From positions 17,782,590 to 17,846,589 of the forward strand of contig OY740768.1 of the NCBI GenBank assembly GCA_963513935.1: 64,000 nucleotides of DNA, read 5' to 3'. The first letter of the stretch is position 1; each line of letters opens with the position of its first letter. Below, one piece after another: positions 35,181-45,735 of the stretch. Both the position numbers and the translations under genes were made by a program. The notes under the pieces were generated by a model. It made no database searches. It was not told where the DNA came from and worked only from the letters and a program-made list of their open reading frames with translations. This stretch comes from Aphrophora alni. Lineage: Eukaryota; Arthropoda; Insecta; Hemiptera; Aphrophoridae.

Positions 35181-37720
35181 AAACAAATATATATATAATA
35201 CTGTTGGATCGTAATTGTGTGCTCCATCGACTAATCAACGAAAATAAATTAACTGAATTTTCAACGGTGAAACGAACGTTAGTCTTATTGTAAAAACAAA
35301 CAAAACCAGCCATTTTATAGCCTCCGTGAACATACATTCGTTACGGTATAACGTAAAGAAATGTTAATTATATGTCTGCCTTAAGCTTCCCTTTATGAAA
35401 GCTATAATGAGGAAGTCATCCCCCTCTCTCTCTCTCTCTCTCTCTCTTTTTATTTCGCAGTTCTATTACAGATAATTGAATGAGTTTGTTAACCTCTTAC
35501 ATTGTAAACATCGAGTGCGTCTGTACAAACAGGTGTAGGCGTCCGCTTGTCTTAGGTCAACCAGTCTTATGCAGAACGTTATGTAATAAAAGAGATTGAA
35601 ATATTTAATGGAGTAGATTTAACAGTCAAAAATGTAATGTTTTAATTGGTATCATTTTAGACACAATGATAAAAGAAACCAGTAATTTTTAATTATAAAT
35701 ACGCTTTTTATTTTTAAAAACATTTTAGTTTAATTATCTACTACATTTATTTACATGCCGGATGGCTAAAAAGCTTCTGTCAACTTTCGTGTTAAATCTT
35801 GAAATATAATAATTTCTAAACGGATTGAAGCTGTTATAATTTAAAAAATTCAGCTTTTGAGATGAATAATGAAATATTGTGCAGCACTATAGTTTTTCGT
35901 TAATACAGATATTAAAACACCAATTGATGAACTGGACTTGGCGCTGAAACACAATGTTTAGCCACGTATCATATTAACTGCTACCATCTAAAAAGAAGAA
36001 AAAAAGTATCTCCACTATACTTATAGGCTACAAATACTTCAAAGGTATATTTATACTATTTTAAACGAAGTCTGTATTTGTTCATAGATCTGAGATCATA
36101 AGTGGTTGTCTTACTTCCTGTCATTGAGATATGTCTATAGTTTATTTTCAATTAAATAATTCTCTATAGCAGACTACTGCACAGTATTTTATTTCTTTGC
36201 GTCGTTGAAGAAGTCAGAGCAAGTGATAGGAAGATATAGTTATTGATAAAAATAAGAAAATGTAAAGGCAAGAAAACACACGGAGAGAAACAGTAAAGAA
36301 AAATGTATAGAACTAGTTGATGGGGGCAATGATGGTACATATCCAACCCGATCATATCAGGTTTTGGTTTGAGATTACATTTTTGAAAATAACTTCAGCA
36401 TTTGTCATCGTAGAAATGTGTGGTTGGTACAATTACATGCAGAATTATAATATGCGTATTTGTATCTAATTTAATGTGTTATAAGTTGAATAACACACGA
36501 GATATTAACTAAAAAGCTGTTTAAAATGGTCGTCATTTTTACATTTTTGTTATATTTTTCTGAACTTAAATAGTGCTTGTGTACTGACGATGGATGACAC
36601 ATTGAACATTAATTTTCCAGTTCCTGAAAACATAAACGTGAATATCAATCAAAAAAACAAAAGTCAAAATTATTGACGATTTTAGAGAAATGGACAAAAT
36701 ACACTATACTTCGAATTTTGAGTAAGTAAAACAATATGTCCATTTCTTTGTTGGTGATAACTTCCAAATCAATCATCAATAATGATTTAATTATCATTAA
36801 AATAATCTTCTATTTTTGAAATAAAATTCATTAATGAAACGAAAAATGTAAAACTAATTACTCGAAAAACCAATACAAACTTTTTTTATAAAGCTTAAAC
36901 CTTCATTCATGTGGTAATAGTTATTTCGTTGGTTTCATTAACGAAACAAACAAAAGTTTTTCAATTAACTTCAAAACAAAAACGTATCATTTGGAAACTA
37001 ATAATGTCGGCAGGAAATGATGGTATGATTTGGTTTGATAGACAGGTTAGTTTCATTCTGTGGCCGCTACACTGTGCAATAAATGTCTGTTGCTTTGTTG
37101 GCCATATGACGGGGATCAATCGATAGCGATGGGAGTGGAAAGAGAAAAGAGAGGGTAGTAAAAATAACATCCCCTTTATTCTCTTCTGCACAGGTTGACG
37201 TTGTTGTAACAATGTTTGGTGGAATTCGTTTAAAAAGGATAAGTTAAATATTGAACACGTGAACCTTCTCCTATTGTAAACAGTAAAAGTGGTTGTAAAT
37301 ATTTATCTGAAACTAGTAATTATTTAGAGTGAATGTTGTTGTTTTTATACAAGTCATTGTTAGTTGTAAATTGATAAGCTTAGAGAACTTACATTCATTT
37401 AAACTCAATCATAATGTTTTGATATTAACACAAAAGTATAGAATTATTAATTGGGACTTTGTATAAGGAAAAGAATCGAAATTCCTTAAACTTAAAGATT
37501 CAAAAAAACCCATTTTAAACTTCAAAAACTCCAAAATTTCAAACTACAAATTCAATTAAATTTATTCGTAGTAGAAATCAATACAATAGATTCCGGTTAA
37601 CATAATAATATAAAACAGACTCCTTAATTAACTATAACTGAACAAAATCTAAATCTAAATCTTCCACTTCAAACAAAAAAAAAATCAAATTAACTATTAT
37701 TTTGATCCAAGTACCACATG
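35181..37720. other. Intergenic DNA with CT microsatellite
   Basis: A CT repeat of about 24 bp lies at 35424-35447. A plus frame at 36911-37126 contains a short block (MSAGNDGMIWFDRQ) followed by GTTAGT, which could be a first exon, but no homology is recognised. A minus frame at 36961-37212 overlaps it. Nothing else is supported. Confidence 0.4.
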
Positions 37721-37747
37721 ACGTGGTCTCTCCTGGAGACCATGCGT
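37721..37747. other. Hairpin around GGTCTC/GAGACC
   Basis: TGGTCTC and GAGACCA pair across a 5-base loop, with ACG/CGT extending the stem past a small bulge. No associated gene. Confidence 0.5.
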
Positions 37748-38461
37748 GTATTGCTACTATCTTTGAATAATTTATAGATGCTTGGACAGATGAAGAGTAA
37801 AATTTAATTTTTATAATATAAAACAATTTTTATTAAATAATCGTTTTATTAAAAGTGTCCTGTTAAGAACCGAAAACTAAAGTACGAGTATAATAAGCGA
37901 TTATTTCTCGGGTTTTCCACCACTTCAAGAGCCTGAAAAACCCGTCAACATTAAAAAACATAAATTTTCTTAAAAAAACATACATATTGATTTACAAACT
38001 TATACATAGCTGTTTAACGTAAAAAGAAATTGTTAATGAAAAGTACTAGAAACAACTTTGAAAATCGTTGCCAAAACGTAAAACAAATATTATATTAAAA
38101 TATAAAGAGAGAGCTGGGATTTCTACATTGTGGACTTAAGATAATTCCGTATAGCTGACTTACATAAGGCCAAAACTAAAAAATCCGATGGTCCAAAAAC
38201 AGTTTTTAACAATTAAAATCAATTTTTTAATAAAAATATTGCATACAAAAAATATTATGAATACATTACCTTAATATAACAAAATGAGAAAACTGTTTAA
38301 TATAGATATCTGGCTTTCCAGATAGCGACCGTTAACATTAAAAGAAATAAAAGTTTTGAAGGACTAATATAAAATTTATACAAACAAAATGGTTTAAGTT
38401 CATCCTACTCTTTAATGTATTTGTGATGCATATTACAAAAATAACCGATAATTTGCAATTT

Positions 38462-38590
38462 TCAACATCGAACACTTTAGTTGTCACAAGATGACGTTTC
38501 AATGACTGTCAACTTCAGTTGTAAATGAGGTAAGTCATAAGGTTATAAGGCAATGAACATGTACAACTGAAGATGATGACTTTTTACAAA
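38462..38590 (-). repeat. Second hammerhead-like repeat family, copy 2
   Basis: The minus strand contains CTGAAGTTGACAGTCATTG, GAAACGTC and ATCTTGTGACA, parallel to 7175-7262. A facing CAACTGAAGATGATGAC lies at 38564-38580, so a partial fold-back is present. The core has changes (CTGAAGT), so it is probably inactive. Confidence 0.4.
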
Positions 38591-38603
38591 AAACAAAAAC
38601 AAA

Positions 38604-38659
38604 CAAACACACACACACACACACACCCCCCCCCCACACACACACACACACACACACAA
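38604..38659. repeat. AC microsatellite with internal 10-C run
   Basis: AC repeats on both sides of ten consecutive C at 38626-38635. Confidence 0.95.
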
Positions 38660-41089
38660 AATCTAAAATAAATTTCAGTATACTGCTAGGTTATATTTGA
38701 AACGTCTTAGAAAAATCAGGATATAAAATTATGGGAACTGCAGATTCTGCTTAAATGGGGAGGAGACTCACACCATCTATTAGTCGAATGGGGTGCAGTA
38801 ATGCGTAACAGGATAGAAATTAGGGAGGGTACAGGATGACTCCCTTCATGTGTTGTGCTTCCTAAAGGAGTTTGAACTGGAGGGGCTTCTACAGACGTCT
38901 TAGAAGAAGTAACAGATATCTAGTGGTCCCAGTCCATTTTACCCGTATACCACTATACTATGAGGTTATATTTACCAGTAAATATTAAAAACGAGATAGT
39001 GTAGAATGTTTGTCCAGCTACAAATTATTTTTATTCACCGAGTATTTCCTATGAAAGTAAAGTGGGTTTATACAGAATGGGGCGAAGGAATGAAGCTTTA
39101 ATTACATTGTATAAACAAAATGTTTGAGAGATTTTTATTTTTCATGTTTTAAGAACGTGAAATCTATCATTTTAATTAGTAAAATAAGTAAAATATAATA
39201 ATTAAAATTTCAAAATCAGATCCACTCTATTTGATTTTAAACACTAGATTTTAAAATAGGTAAAGGCGAACATTAAATCAAAACTGAAAGTAATCTACGT
39301 TCAAATAAATATAAATCTTAAAACAACATCGACGTCGCAGTTTAAACTCACTCTAGTTAAGTTATCTCTAAATGGAACTGAATTGCACCCTCTAGCAAAC
39401 ATTAAGATAAAACGTCCTCCTAAGTACGTCCTTTACAAATTTATTTTTAGTGGCCTCGAAAAATGAAAGCTTTTTTTTCCCTACTAAAACCTCATCTAAT
39501 TTTCTCTTTTATCTCGCCTCCGTCCGTATACAGCCGTAATACGATACAATCGTTTCTGTACGCACCCAGAGTAGCCTGAACGCTGAAGTAAAGTATTTAC
39601 CCTCTTAAGGCTACTCAATTAATTAACCCTCGAGGGGGCGGGTGATAGCCCATACCACCCTAAACATACATGGCGCGGCACATACTGCCACTCTCAACAC
39701 TGAATTATTTGAATGCGTTAAACAAATAATTATACCACGTGAGGGTCATTTGTTTAATGATCTATTCATTTGAGGTTAGAAACTTAAACTCGGTCGAAAG
39801 TTTTCTTAGCACTGATTTTTTTTAGAAATACTGGTATATTTCAAAGAAAATATATGACATATTTATAAATGTGAAGTGGTTCAATGTATCGTTTGAATAA
39901 GTCTTTGACGGAAGACAAACAAATGGTGCATAAAAAGCGTACGAAATAAATCACTTACAACATTTTTCAAATGGGGGAAATTCTTAATGGGAATGAGAAA
40001 ACAAAAATATCCCCATAATTATCCAGTTAAAATATTGTAAATAGAATTTCATTAAATTAAATATAAGTATTAATCCACATTGCAGTACAATAACTTTAAA
40101 AACTGTATTCAATGGACTGTACAGTTGATTTAATGATTTATAACTCATTTCATTTCATTTCGTATAATTAGGGCGTGTAGAACTAAATAAAGAGCCCCTG
40201 TATTCATTACCCAGTATATCTATCATGTATTAAAGAGAATTATTAACCAGGGTGACTCTGTGATGATCAATTCTATTTTAATTCAATTCGAGTTTTAAGC
40301 CTAGTCAATTAAAAATTCCATTAATTCAATTATCTCTATATGTGCACTCAATCTACTCTCATATATAGTTTTAAAATATTTACTACCCTTCTACCGTTTT
40401 TATTTAACTCACATAATATTGCAACCCTATACTTTCATTATCGCTCTATCGTAGTACAACTCCAGAGCTACAAATCAAAATAAATCTGCAGCACTATCCG
40501 AATTAGAGAAATCCATTCTGGGCAGAGTTGAAATGCTTGTAAATTTGATCTATGGCACTCTAAGAGTAAATAATGGTTTAAAAATTCAAATATGGATTTG
40601 ACGTAATCTCTCAAACTAGCTAACAATGCGCTTTCATTTTGAAGAATGATATAAACTAATCTCGAAATAAAGTAATAAATTTATAACAGCTGATCAGCTA
40701 AAAATATGTGTTAAAACCGTTGTAACTGTACTATCTTTAAAAAAAAACATTTATTTGAATTGTTGTAAAACTGCAAAGTTGTGCTTGTTTTGGACCATTG
40801 ATGTTGAGCTTTTAGAGGTATACCTTAAAATTAAATAAACTTCCTATAATGTAAGGCATCGCCGGATAGTCTTTATGTAATTAATCTATTGACGTAGGAA
40901 CTTTCATTTAATTATCGTTACATATAATTTTCAAATTAGTCATTAAGCCATAAACCGTTAATAAAAAAGTGATTTAAATAGGCGTGATTGCTGTTTTGTA
41001 TAGAAGTTAAAAAAAACTTCAAAATGGAACCACCAGGATTTTTTAAGTTAAAACTTGAGGTGTTTGTAATTAAGGTAAAATTTGTTTTT
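38660..41089. other. Intergenic DNA with one GC-richer patch
   Basis: 38740-38960 and 39500-39690 are noticeably less AT-rich. The second has CTCGAGGGGGCGGGTG (a GC-box-like sequence) and GGCGCGGC. CTTCTACAGACGTCTTAGAAG-type near-palindromic DNA lies near 38898. No reading frame supports a gene; regulatory DNA is possible but unproven. Confidence 0.35.
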
Positions 41090-41945
41090 ATTACTTGTCA
41101 TTTTTTGATATTTTGATCAGCTCAAAATTTTCTTATGGGAACCCCTATTTTTATGTCGATTTTTGATCAAACACATTATTTAAAGACTGTTTTATTTTTC
41201 GATATGTTAAAACAGTTTAAAAGGTACAGGCAGTAAAATGTTTTCGAAATAGGTAGATTAAAGCTATTTCCAGAAATGATTTTTTTTTTCAAAGTCAAAT
41301 TCAGGTGAAATTTAAACTAGAGCGAGTAAACTAAATGGTGTAATAATACCACTGTTATTTCCGTGTCAATTAAGGACACATTGTATTATTAAGCACTGTT
41401 AATAGATTTGTTTCAGCTATAAAATCTTTTACCAGAAAATTTCAATAAAAGGAAGTCGGTAAAATCGCTTCTTCAAGAAATGTTAACGTAATTTTTCAAA
41501 ACTGCTTTGTATTTGAAAAATTTTAATAACAGCTGTTTTAGGGAATGTAGAGTATCAATTAACTACCTGATATTTATAACGTGTACTACCAACATTTGTC
41601 ATTATTTAGTCCTGCAATGTGAGTAAAGAGAAAACAAAATATTACTCTTCAAACTTTTAATATTTTTTTTATACATTACAGTATATCAAAGATTAAATTC
41701 GGTACAACTGTTAGTATGGGAAATAAGACTTCTGAAACGACTAAAACCTTGTATTTTTACAACTTTAAACGTTTATAGCTCCTAAATGGTTAAAGATATA
41801 AAAAACATACCGAAGTGTAAAAAAATCTTAAAATAGTGTATTTCATCCAACATTAAAAAAAAAAAAAAAAGAATAGAAATTCCCATAAGAAAATTTAGAG
41901 CTGACTGACATATTGGAAAAATGGTGTGTTATGAAAATTTGATAA
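41090..41945. mobile_element. Inverted-repeat element, about 850 bp
   Basis: AAAATTTTCTTATGGGAA near 41126 faces TTCCCATAAGAAAATTTAGAG near 41880. Similarity extends outward through GATCAGCTC and GTCAGTCAGCTC. No open frame of size lies inside. The exact ends were not fixed and no target duplication was confirmed. Confidence 0.5.
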
Positions 41946-41948
41946 TAT

Positions 41949-41959
41949 CTCTACTTTAA
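41949..41959. repeat. Left target-site duplication of fold-back copy C
   Basis: CTCTACTTTAA is matched by CTCTACTTTTAA at 42234-42245, with one extra T. Confidence 0.5.
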
Positions 41960-42233
41960 GATAAAAAAAACTCGAACACAAGATGATACAAAAATTACGT
42001 TTACTTAATCAAACGCGTTTCAACGACAAAGTCGCCATCCTCAGTGATACATGAGCTACAATAACTAAACTATAACTTTATTAACAGTTATAGTTTAGTT
42101 GTTGTAGCTCATATATCCCTGAGGATGGCGACTTTATCGTTGAATTAAGTGAACGTAATTTTTGTGAGATCTTGTGTTCGAGTTTTTTTTCTATCTGATA
42201 TTATCTCACAAGTCAAGCTCAATATTTATTCAC
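41960..42233 (+). mobile_element. Fold-back element with hammerhead arm, copy C
   Basis: Arms from AAAACTCGAACACAAGAT to a TTTATTAA loop and back to CTTGTGTTCGAGTTTT. The one-sided tail (ATCTCACAAGTCAAGCTC) is on the right, as in copy B. Here the right arm lost about 10 bases across GAAACGCGTTTGA and the left arm is intact on the minus strand. Flanked by an 11-12 bp near-exact duplication. Confidence 0.75.
42008..42048 (-). ncRNA. Type I hammerhead ribozyme-like motif in copy C
   Basis: On the minus strand: ATCA, CTGAGGA, T, GGCGAC/GTCGTT with a TTT loop, GAAA, CGCG, GTT, TGAT. This is base-for-base the same motif as 7052-7092. The predicted cut falls between positions 42012 and 42011. Confidence 0.6.
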
Positions 42234-42245
42234 CTCTACTTTTAA
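42234..42245. repeat. Right target-site duplication of fold-back copy C
   Basis: CTCTACTTTTAA, partner of 41949-41959. Confidence 0.5.
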
Positions 42246-42315
42246 CTGAGGTAATTTTTAAAGTTTTTTGTAACTTATAGAATAAAACAGCCAACCTGTT
42301 TCAATCACCCTGTAT
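42246..42315 (-). repeat. Solo CAGGGTGATTG element end
   Basis: The minus strand from about 42313 reads TATACAGGGTGATTGAAAC, like the left ends of the TA-flanked elements. No facing arm was found. Confidence 0.35.
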
Positions 42316-43355
42316 ATAGATAATATATAAGTTAATATCCTAATTAAATTATATTGATTAGAATATATTTTCGCAAGAACAATTGGATTTCGTTTTGACG
42401 TTTTCTCCTGCTCAATATATCTTTGTACATGCTTTACCACCATCTTTATAAAAGACTGATAATAAAAGAAATATATTGTATATCTCACTGTTTCCAACCC
42501 AACAGTATGCCAAATTTGCTTTGATCTGACTTTTGGAAACAAACTCGTTGTAACTGGTCATGAAAAAGGTTTTCATGTATTTATGAACTACGACTGTGCT
42601 GCTTTCATAGATGAATAAAAAATTAACCACCACTTGTAACATCAATATTACTATCTAAAGTTAATAACATAACCATCTGAAATATTACGAGAACTATAAT
42701 AACGGAGAAGAATTCATGAAACTAATAAATAATGTAATATTGTTTCATATGCGATCCTCTGATATTAAGACGAAATAGATTGTTATTTAATTGTTCAGAG
42801 CCGCCACGTGTCAGCATGTCACAAAACGTGAGCATCTCGTTGAACCGTTCTAACACGTGACTTATTTGTGAAATGTTATCGAGGGGTTAAAATAAATTAA
42901 GTTCTTGTCGTTTACGGTAAGTAATTTAAAATGGAAAATACAGATTCATATTTTTAAGCGATGTTGGATGTGTTTGTAGGTCGTACCTCTTTGTTTTCCT
43001 TTACTTGCCTCGACAAAGGTTTAAATTCGCAAGCATAAATTAAACCATAAATAAAAAATAAATGCTAACAATTTATTTGATAAAATAGTTGAAATTATTA
43101 AAGATATTCTCTGATGAAGTAGGTTTTGATATAAAATAATTAGTTTAGTAACATCTATGGTAGCCAGTGTATGAAACTAGTCTAAAATATTTACTAGTTG
43201 AGGAATAAATGGTTAGTTAAAAGATAAGAAAGTTTGCATTTTGATATTGTCCTCTTACAAACGGCATCCAATAGGCTTTAGATGTAAACACTTCCATGCG
43301 TGTATATTTTTGAAATAATTTCATTTACAAAATTTAAGTGTCCTGTTTTGAATAG
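42316..43355. other. Intergenic DNA
   Basis: No supported gene. The two minus-strand frames at 42258-42645 are AT-driven. Confidence 0.4.
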
Positions 43356-43478
43356 ATATGTGCAAATTGCGGCCCCCTATTCGTGTTTTTACGATTGGAC
43401 CAGCACAGACTGAACAAATATAGGAAACTAGCATATCAAGCTGGTGTGGACCTGTACAATAAGCGTCCCGAATGTTAA
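43356..43478 (+). pseudogene. Unidentified C-terminal coding fragment, LINE-like
   Basis: After an in-frame TAG, 41 codons read ICANCGPLFVFLRLDQ, then HRLNKYRKLAYQAGVDLYN, then KRPEC and TAA. Codon use is far less AT-biased than the surroundings. About 430 bp of T-rich sequence and an AATAAATTAAATGAAATA end (about 43898-43915) follow, as expected for a coding end plus 3' UTR. It may be the tail of a LINE ORF or of a cellular last exon; the family is not recognised. Confidence 0.35.
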
Positions 43479-43915
43479 AAAAATATTAAAAATCCTCAAA
43501 CTTTTAAAAATACCATCAATTTTTAATGTCTGAATCTTTTTACTCTGTGGGTGGAGTACCTTAACCGTGGAAGGTTTTAGGAGCTTCATTTATGCCTCAC
43601 ACGTCTTTCGCTCGTAAAGAAATTTATTTTATATACTTTATACTTAAAGTCTTTGTAATTTTTAATTTTAAGTCTTTTTCATGGGATTCATTTTATTTTA
43701 TAATGATAAACTATTCTATTAAGTCCTGCAAAATTTGTTCAAATTTTACTTGTTTTGTTTAACATTTCTCTATTTTATTGCTTATTTATTGTTTGTTTCC
43801 CTTATTTGTATAAAAATCATTAATGTGTTGTACGTGTACTGTGTTTTATGTATTTGATGTAAAGGCTTGTATGCAATTGCATTGTCAACCACAACTAAAT
43901 AAATTAAATGAAATA
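43479..43915 (+). other. 3' UTR-like sequence with polyadenylation signal
   Basis: T-rich, ending GCATTGTCAACCACAACTAA followed by ATAAATTAAATGAAATA. Read with the preceding coding fragment, this is a plausible retroposon or gene 3' end. Confidence 0.35.
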
Positions 43916-44013
43916 AGTGTACTGTATTAAATTATAATACATCTAATGCTATAAACGTACTAAGTATCTTGTCCCTTCTTAAAAGTATTATTTTGATTTA
44001 TATAAGCATTTTT

Positions 44014-44145
44014 GTGGAGCGGCTTAGTTCAGATGGCAAAGAGCGCCCTTTATCTCACCGCAGTTCGGATTAATGAACAGCCACAGGTTACTTCAGGTAC
44101 GACCAAGGTTAATGGGGTTGCGTTTACCCGTGTGTTACCACTCCG
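44014..44145 (+). mobile_element. tRNA-derived SINE, plus-strand copy
   Basis: GGAGCGGCTTAGTTCAGATG followed by GCAAAGAGCGCC resembles a tRNA acceptor, D arm and A box. GCAGTTCGGATTAATGAAC resembles a T arm and B box. The sequence shares GGCAAAGAGCGCCC, TTTATCTCACC, TTCGGATTAATGAACAG and GTACGA with the facing copy at 44215-44340. It does not fold as a complete modern tRNA, so a tRNA-derived SINE head is the better call. Confidence 0.5.
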
Positions 44146-44214
44146 TCTAACAGGCATTAAATACTGTCTAAAGCAAACAACGAAAAATTAAATAAATGTT
44201 TCATATTTTTTATT

Positions 44215-44340
44215 ACTTAACGACTTTGCACTATCAACATGGATCGTACCTTTGTGACCTGAGACTGTTCATTAATTCGAAATGTGGTGAGATAAAGGGC
44301 GTGCTTTGCCACCTGGACAATGGCACTCTTCGAAAATGCT
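44215..44340 (-). mobile_element. tRNA-derived SINE, minus-strand copy
   Basis: The reverse complement of the block at about 44215-44320 matches the copy at 44014 (AGGTGGCAAAGCACGCCC, TTTATCTCACC, TTCGAATTAATGAACAG). The two copies face each other across about 70 bp and could form a long hairpin. Confidence 0.5.
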
Positions 44341-44759
44341 TATATATAAATAAAATTAACACCTTTAAGAAGGGACCAGGCAGATAGTATTTTAGGGCAT
44401 CTTTGCATGTGCTATTTACGCTTACATATTGTACAATTATAAGTTCTAAAGCTTATTTACTGGATGGATCTCAATACAAAAAAAGATGTGAGTCACACTT
44501 CAATCTGATAAACAGTCAAAATTTAGAGCAAAATACAAACTGTCCACTGGGATACATCGCTCTCAAACATAAAAAAATATAAAGTTATTTATTACAATAT
44601 GTGATATAATTAAATTTACCTAAGCATTCAGACTGCTGCTGTACCAACTGAAACAGACAAACAAATTTGATTAAAATAATGTTTAGAATCTGTGTAAAAA
44701 AAAAAAGAGGTAAGTGTAATATAATCACACAATTTCGAATTTCAACTTTTAGAAGATAA
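44341..44759. other. Flank of the LTR retrotransposon
   Basis: AT-rich, no gene. The insertion lies at GATG (44760-44763). Confidence 0.5.
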
Positions 44760-44763
44760 GATG
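44760..44763. repeat. 4-bp target-site duplication, left
   Basis: GATG precedes the 5' LTR and is repeated directly after the 3' LTR at 52152-52155. Confidence 0.85.
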
Positions 44764-45608
44764 TGTAACATTTCATGATAATCAGCTGACATTAATTATA
44801 ATTATTTGTAATTATATAACAATTTAAAATATATATAAAAAATTAGATATAAAGTTATATGGAGTTTATTCAAAGATTTTATTTATTCAAAATTATTTCA
44901 TTATTTAAATATATTAATTATTCATCTAAATTAATTCACTAATATATATATATATATACAAACATATACATATACAAATACAAAAAAACCTAATAGGCCA
45001 GTGAATAAATAACATATGAGTGAACAACAGTAAACCAGATGGAAAAACAACAGTTAAAAAGAAAAAAATTTATGCAGTTAGTCTGGAGAATTTAAGAAGT
45101 ACAGTTGAGATATAAATATAATGTGTTAAATGAGATTGAGAAGGTGGAAATAATAGTCACAGTGAAATATTGAAAATAATTATTGGAACATGAAGAAAGG
45201 TTAAATATATTGAATTAAACAATTACCAGAAAACAATATTAAGAAAGAAAAAAAACAGTGAAAGAATGGTGAGATTTGTAATTATTGTTGGAATATATTT
45301 TTTGTTTAAGTGATTGGTGAGGGAACTTGAACTATTGAAAAAAATTGTTTATATATATTAAATATATATACATTTTTTTTTTTATTTCATTAATACATTC
45401 AACAATTTTATTGATTGATTATTTTTTTGTATTATATTTGATTTATCATTATTTTTTTTATTCATATTAATAACATTTGGAAGAAGCCGGCACTAACCTA
45501 AAACCCCGAGAAAGACAATAACAATTTAAAAGAAAAATATATATATAATTATAAAAACATTACAAATTATTTAAAGTAACATAATTAAAATAAAAAAGTT
45601 GTATTACA
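44764..45608 (+). repeat. 5' LTR
   Basis: Begins TGTAACATTTC and ends GTTGTATTACA. It contains a TATATAAAA box at 44832-44840 and AATAAA at 45004-45009, which may serve as promoter and polyadenylation signal; the R boundaries are not determined. It is identical to the 3' LTR except at 44989. Confidence 0.97.
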
Positions 45609-45611
45609 TTT

Positions 45612-45627
45612 TGGCGCCGCAACGTGT
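45612..45627 (+). promoter_or_regulatory. Primer-binding site, tRNA-Lys-like
   Basis: TGGCGCCGCAACGTG starts three bases after the LTR. It matches the complement of an insect tRNA-Lys 3' end (TGGCGCCCAACGTG) apart from a base inserted after GGCGCC. The tRNA assignment rests on recalled tRNA sequence. Confidence 0.7.
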
Positions 45628-45735
45628 TGGCTTTTTCCAAGTTGTACACTACTCCAAATAACTTCTATAACTAATTATAATAATTGTACTAACTATAAAA
45701 GATAGTTTGTAAGATAAATAAGTTAATCTAGAATT

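Noticed and set aside
35890..35955. Another hammerhead-like TTGATGA...GAAACAC
   Set aside because: Stem I and stem II do not form and the core is altered.
36911..37126. 71-codon plus frame with possible first exon
   Set aside because: Non-ATG start, only a short block before a weak donor, and no homology; mentioned within the regional entry only.
44014..44090. Functional tRNA gene
   Set aside because: A- and B-box-like parts are visible, but acceptor and anticodon stems do not close, and a second diverged inverted copy lies nearby; a SINE head is a better fit.
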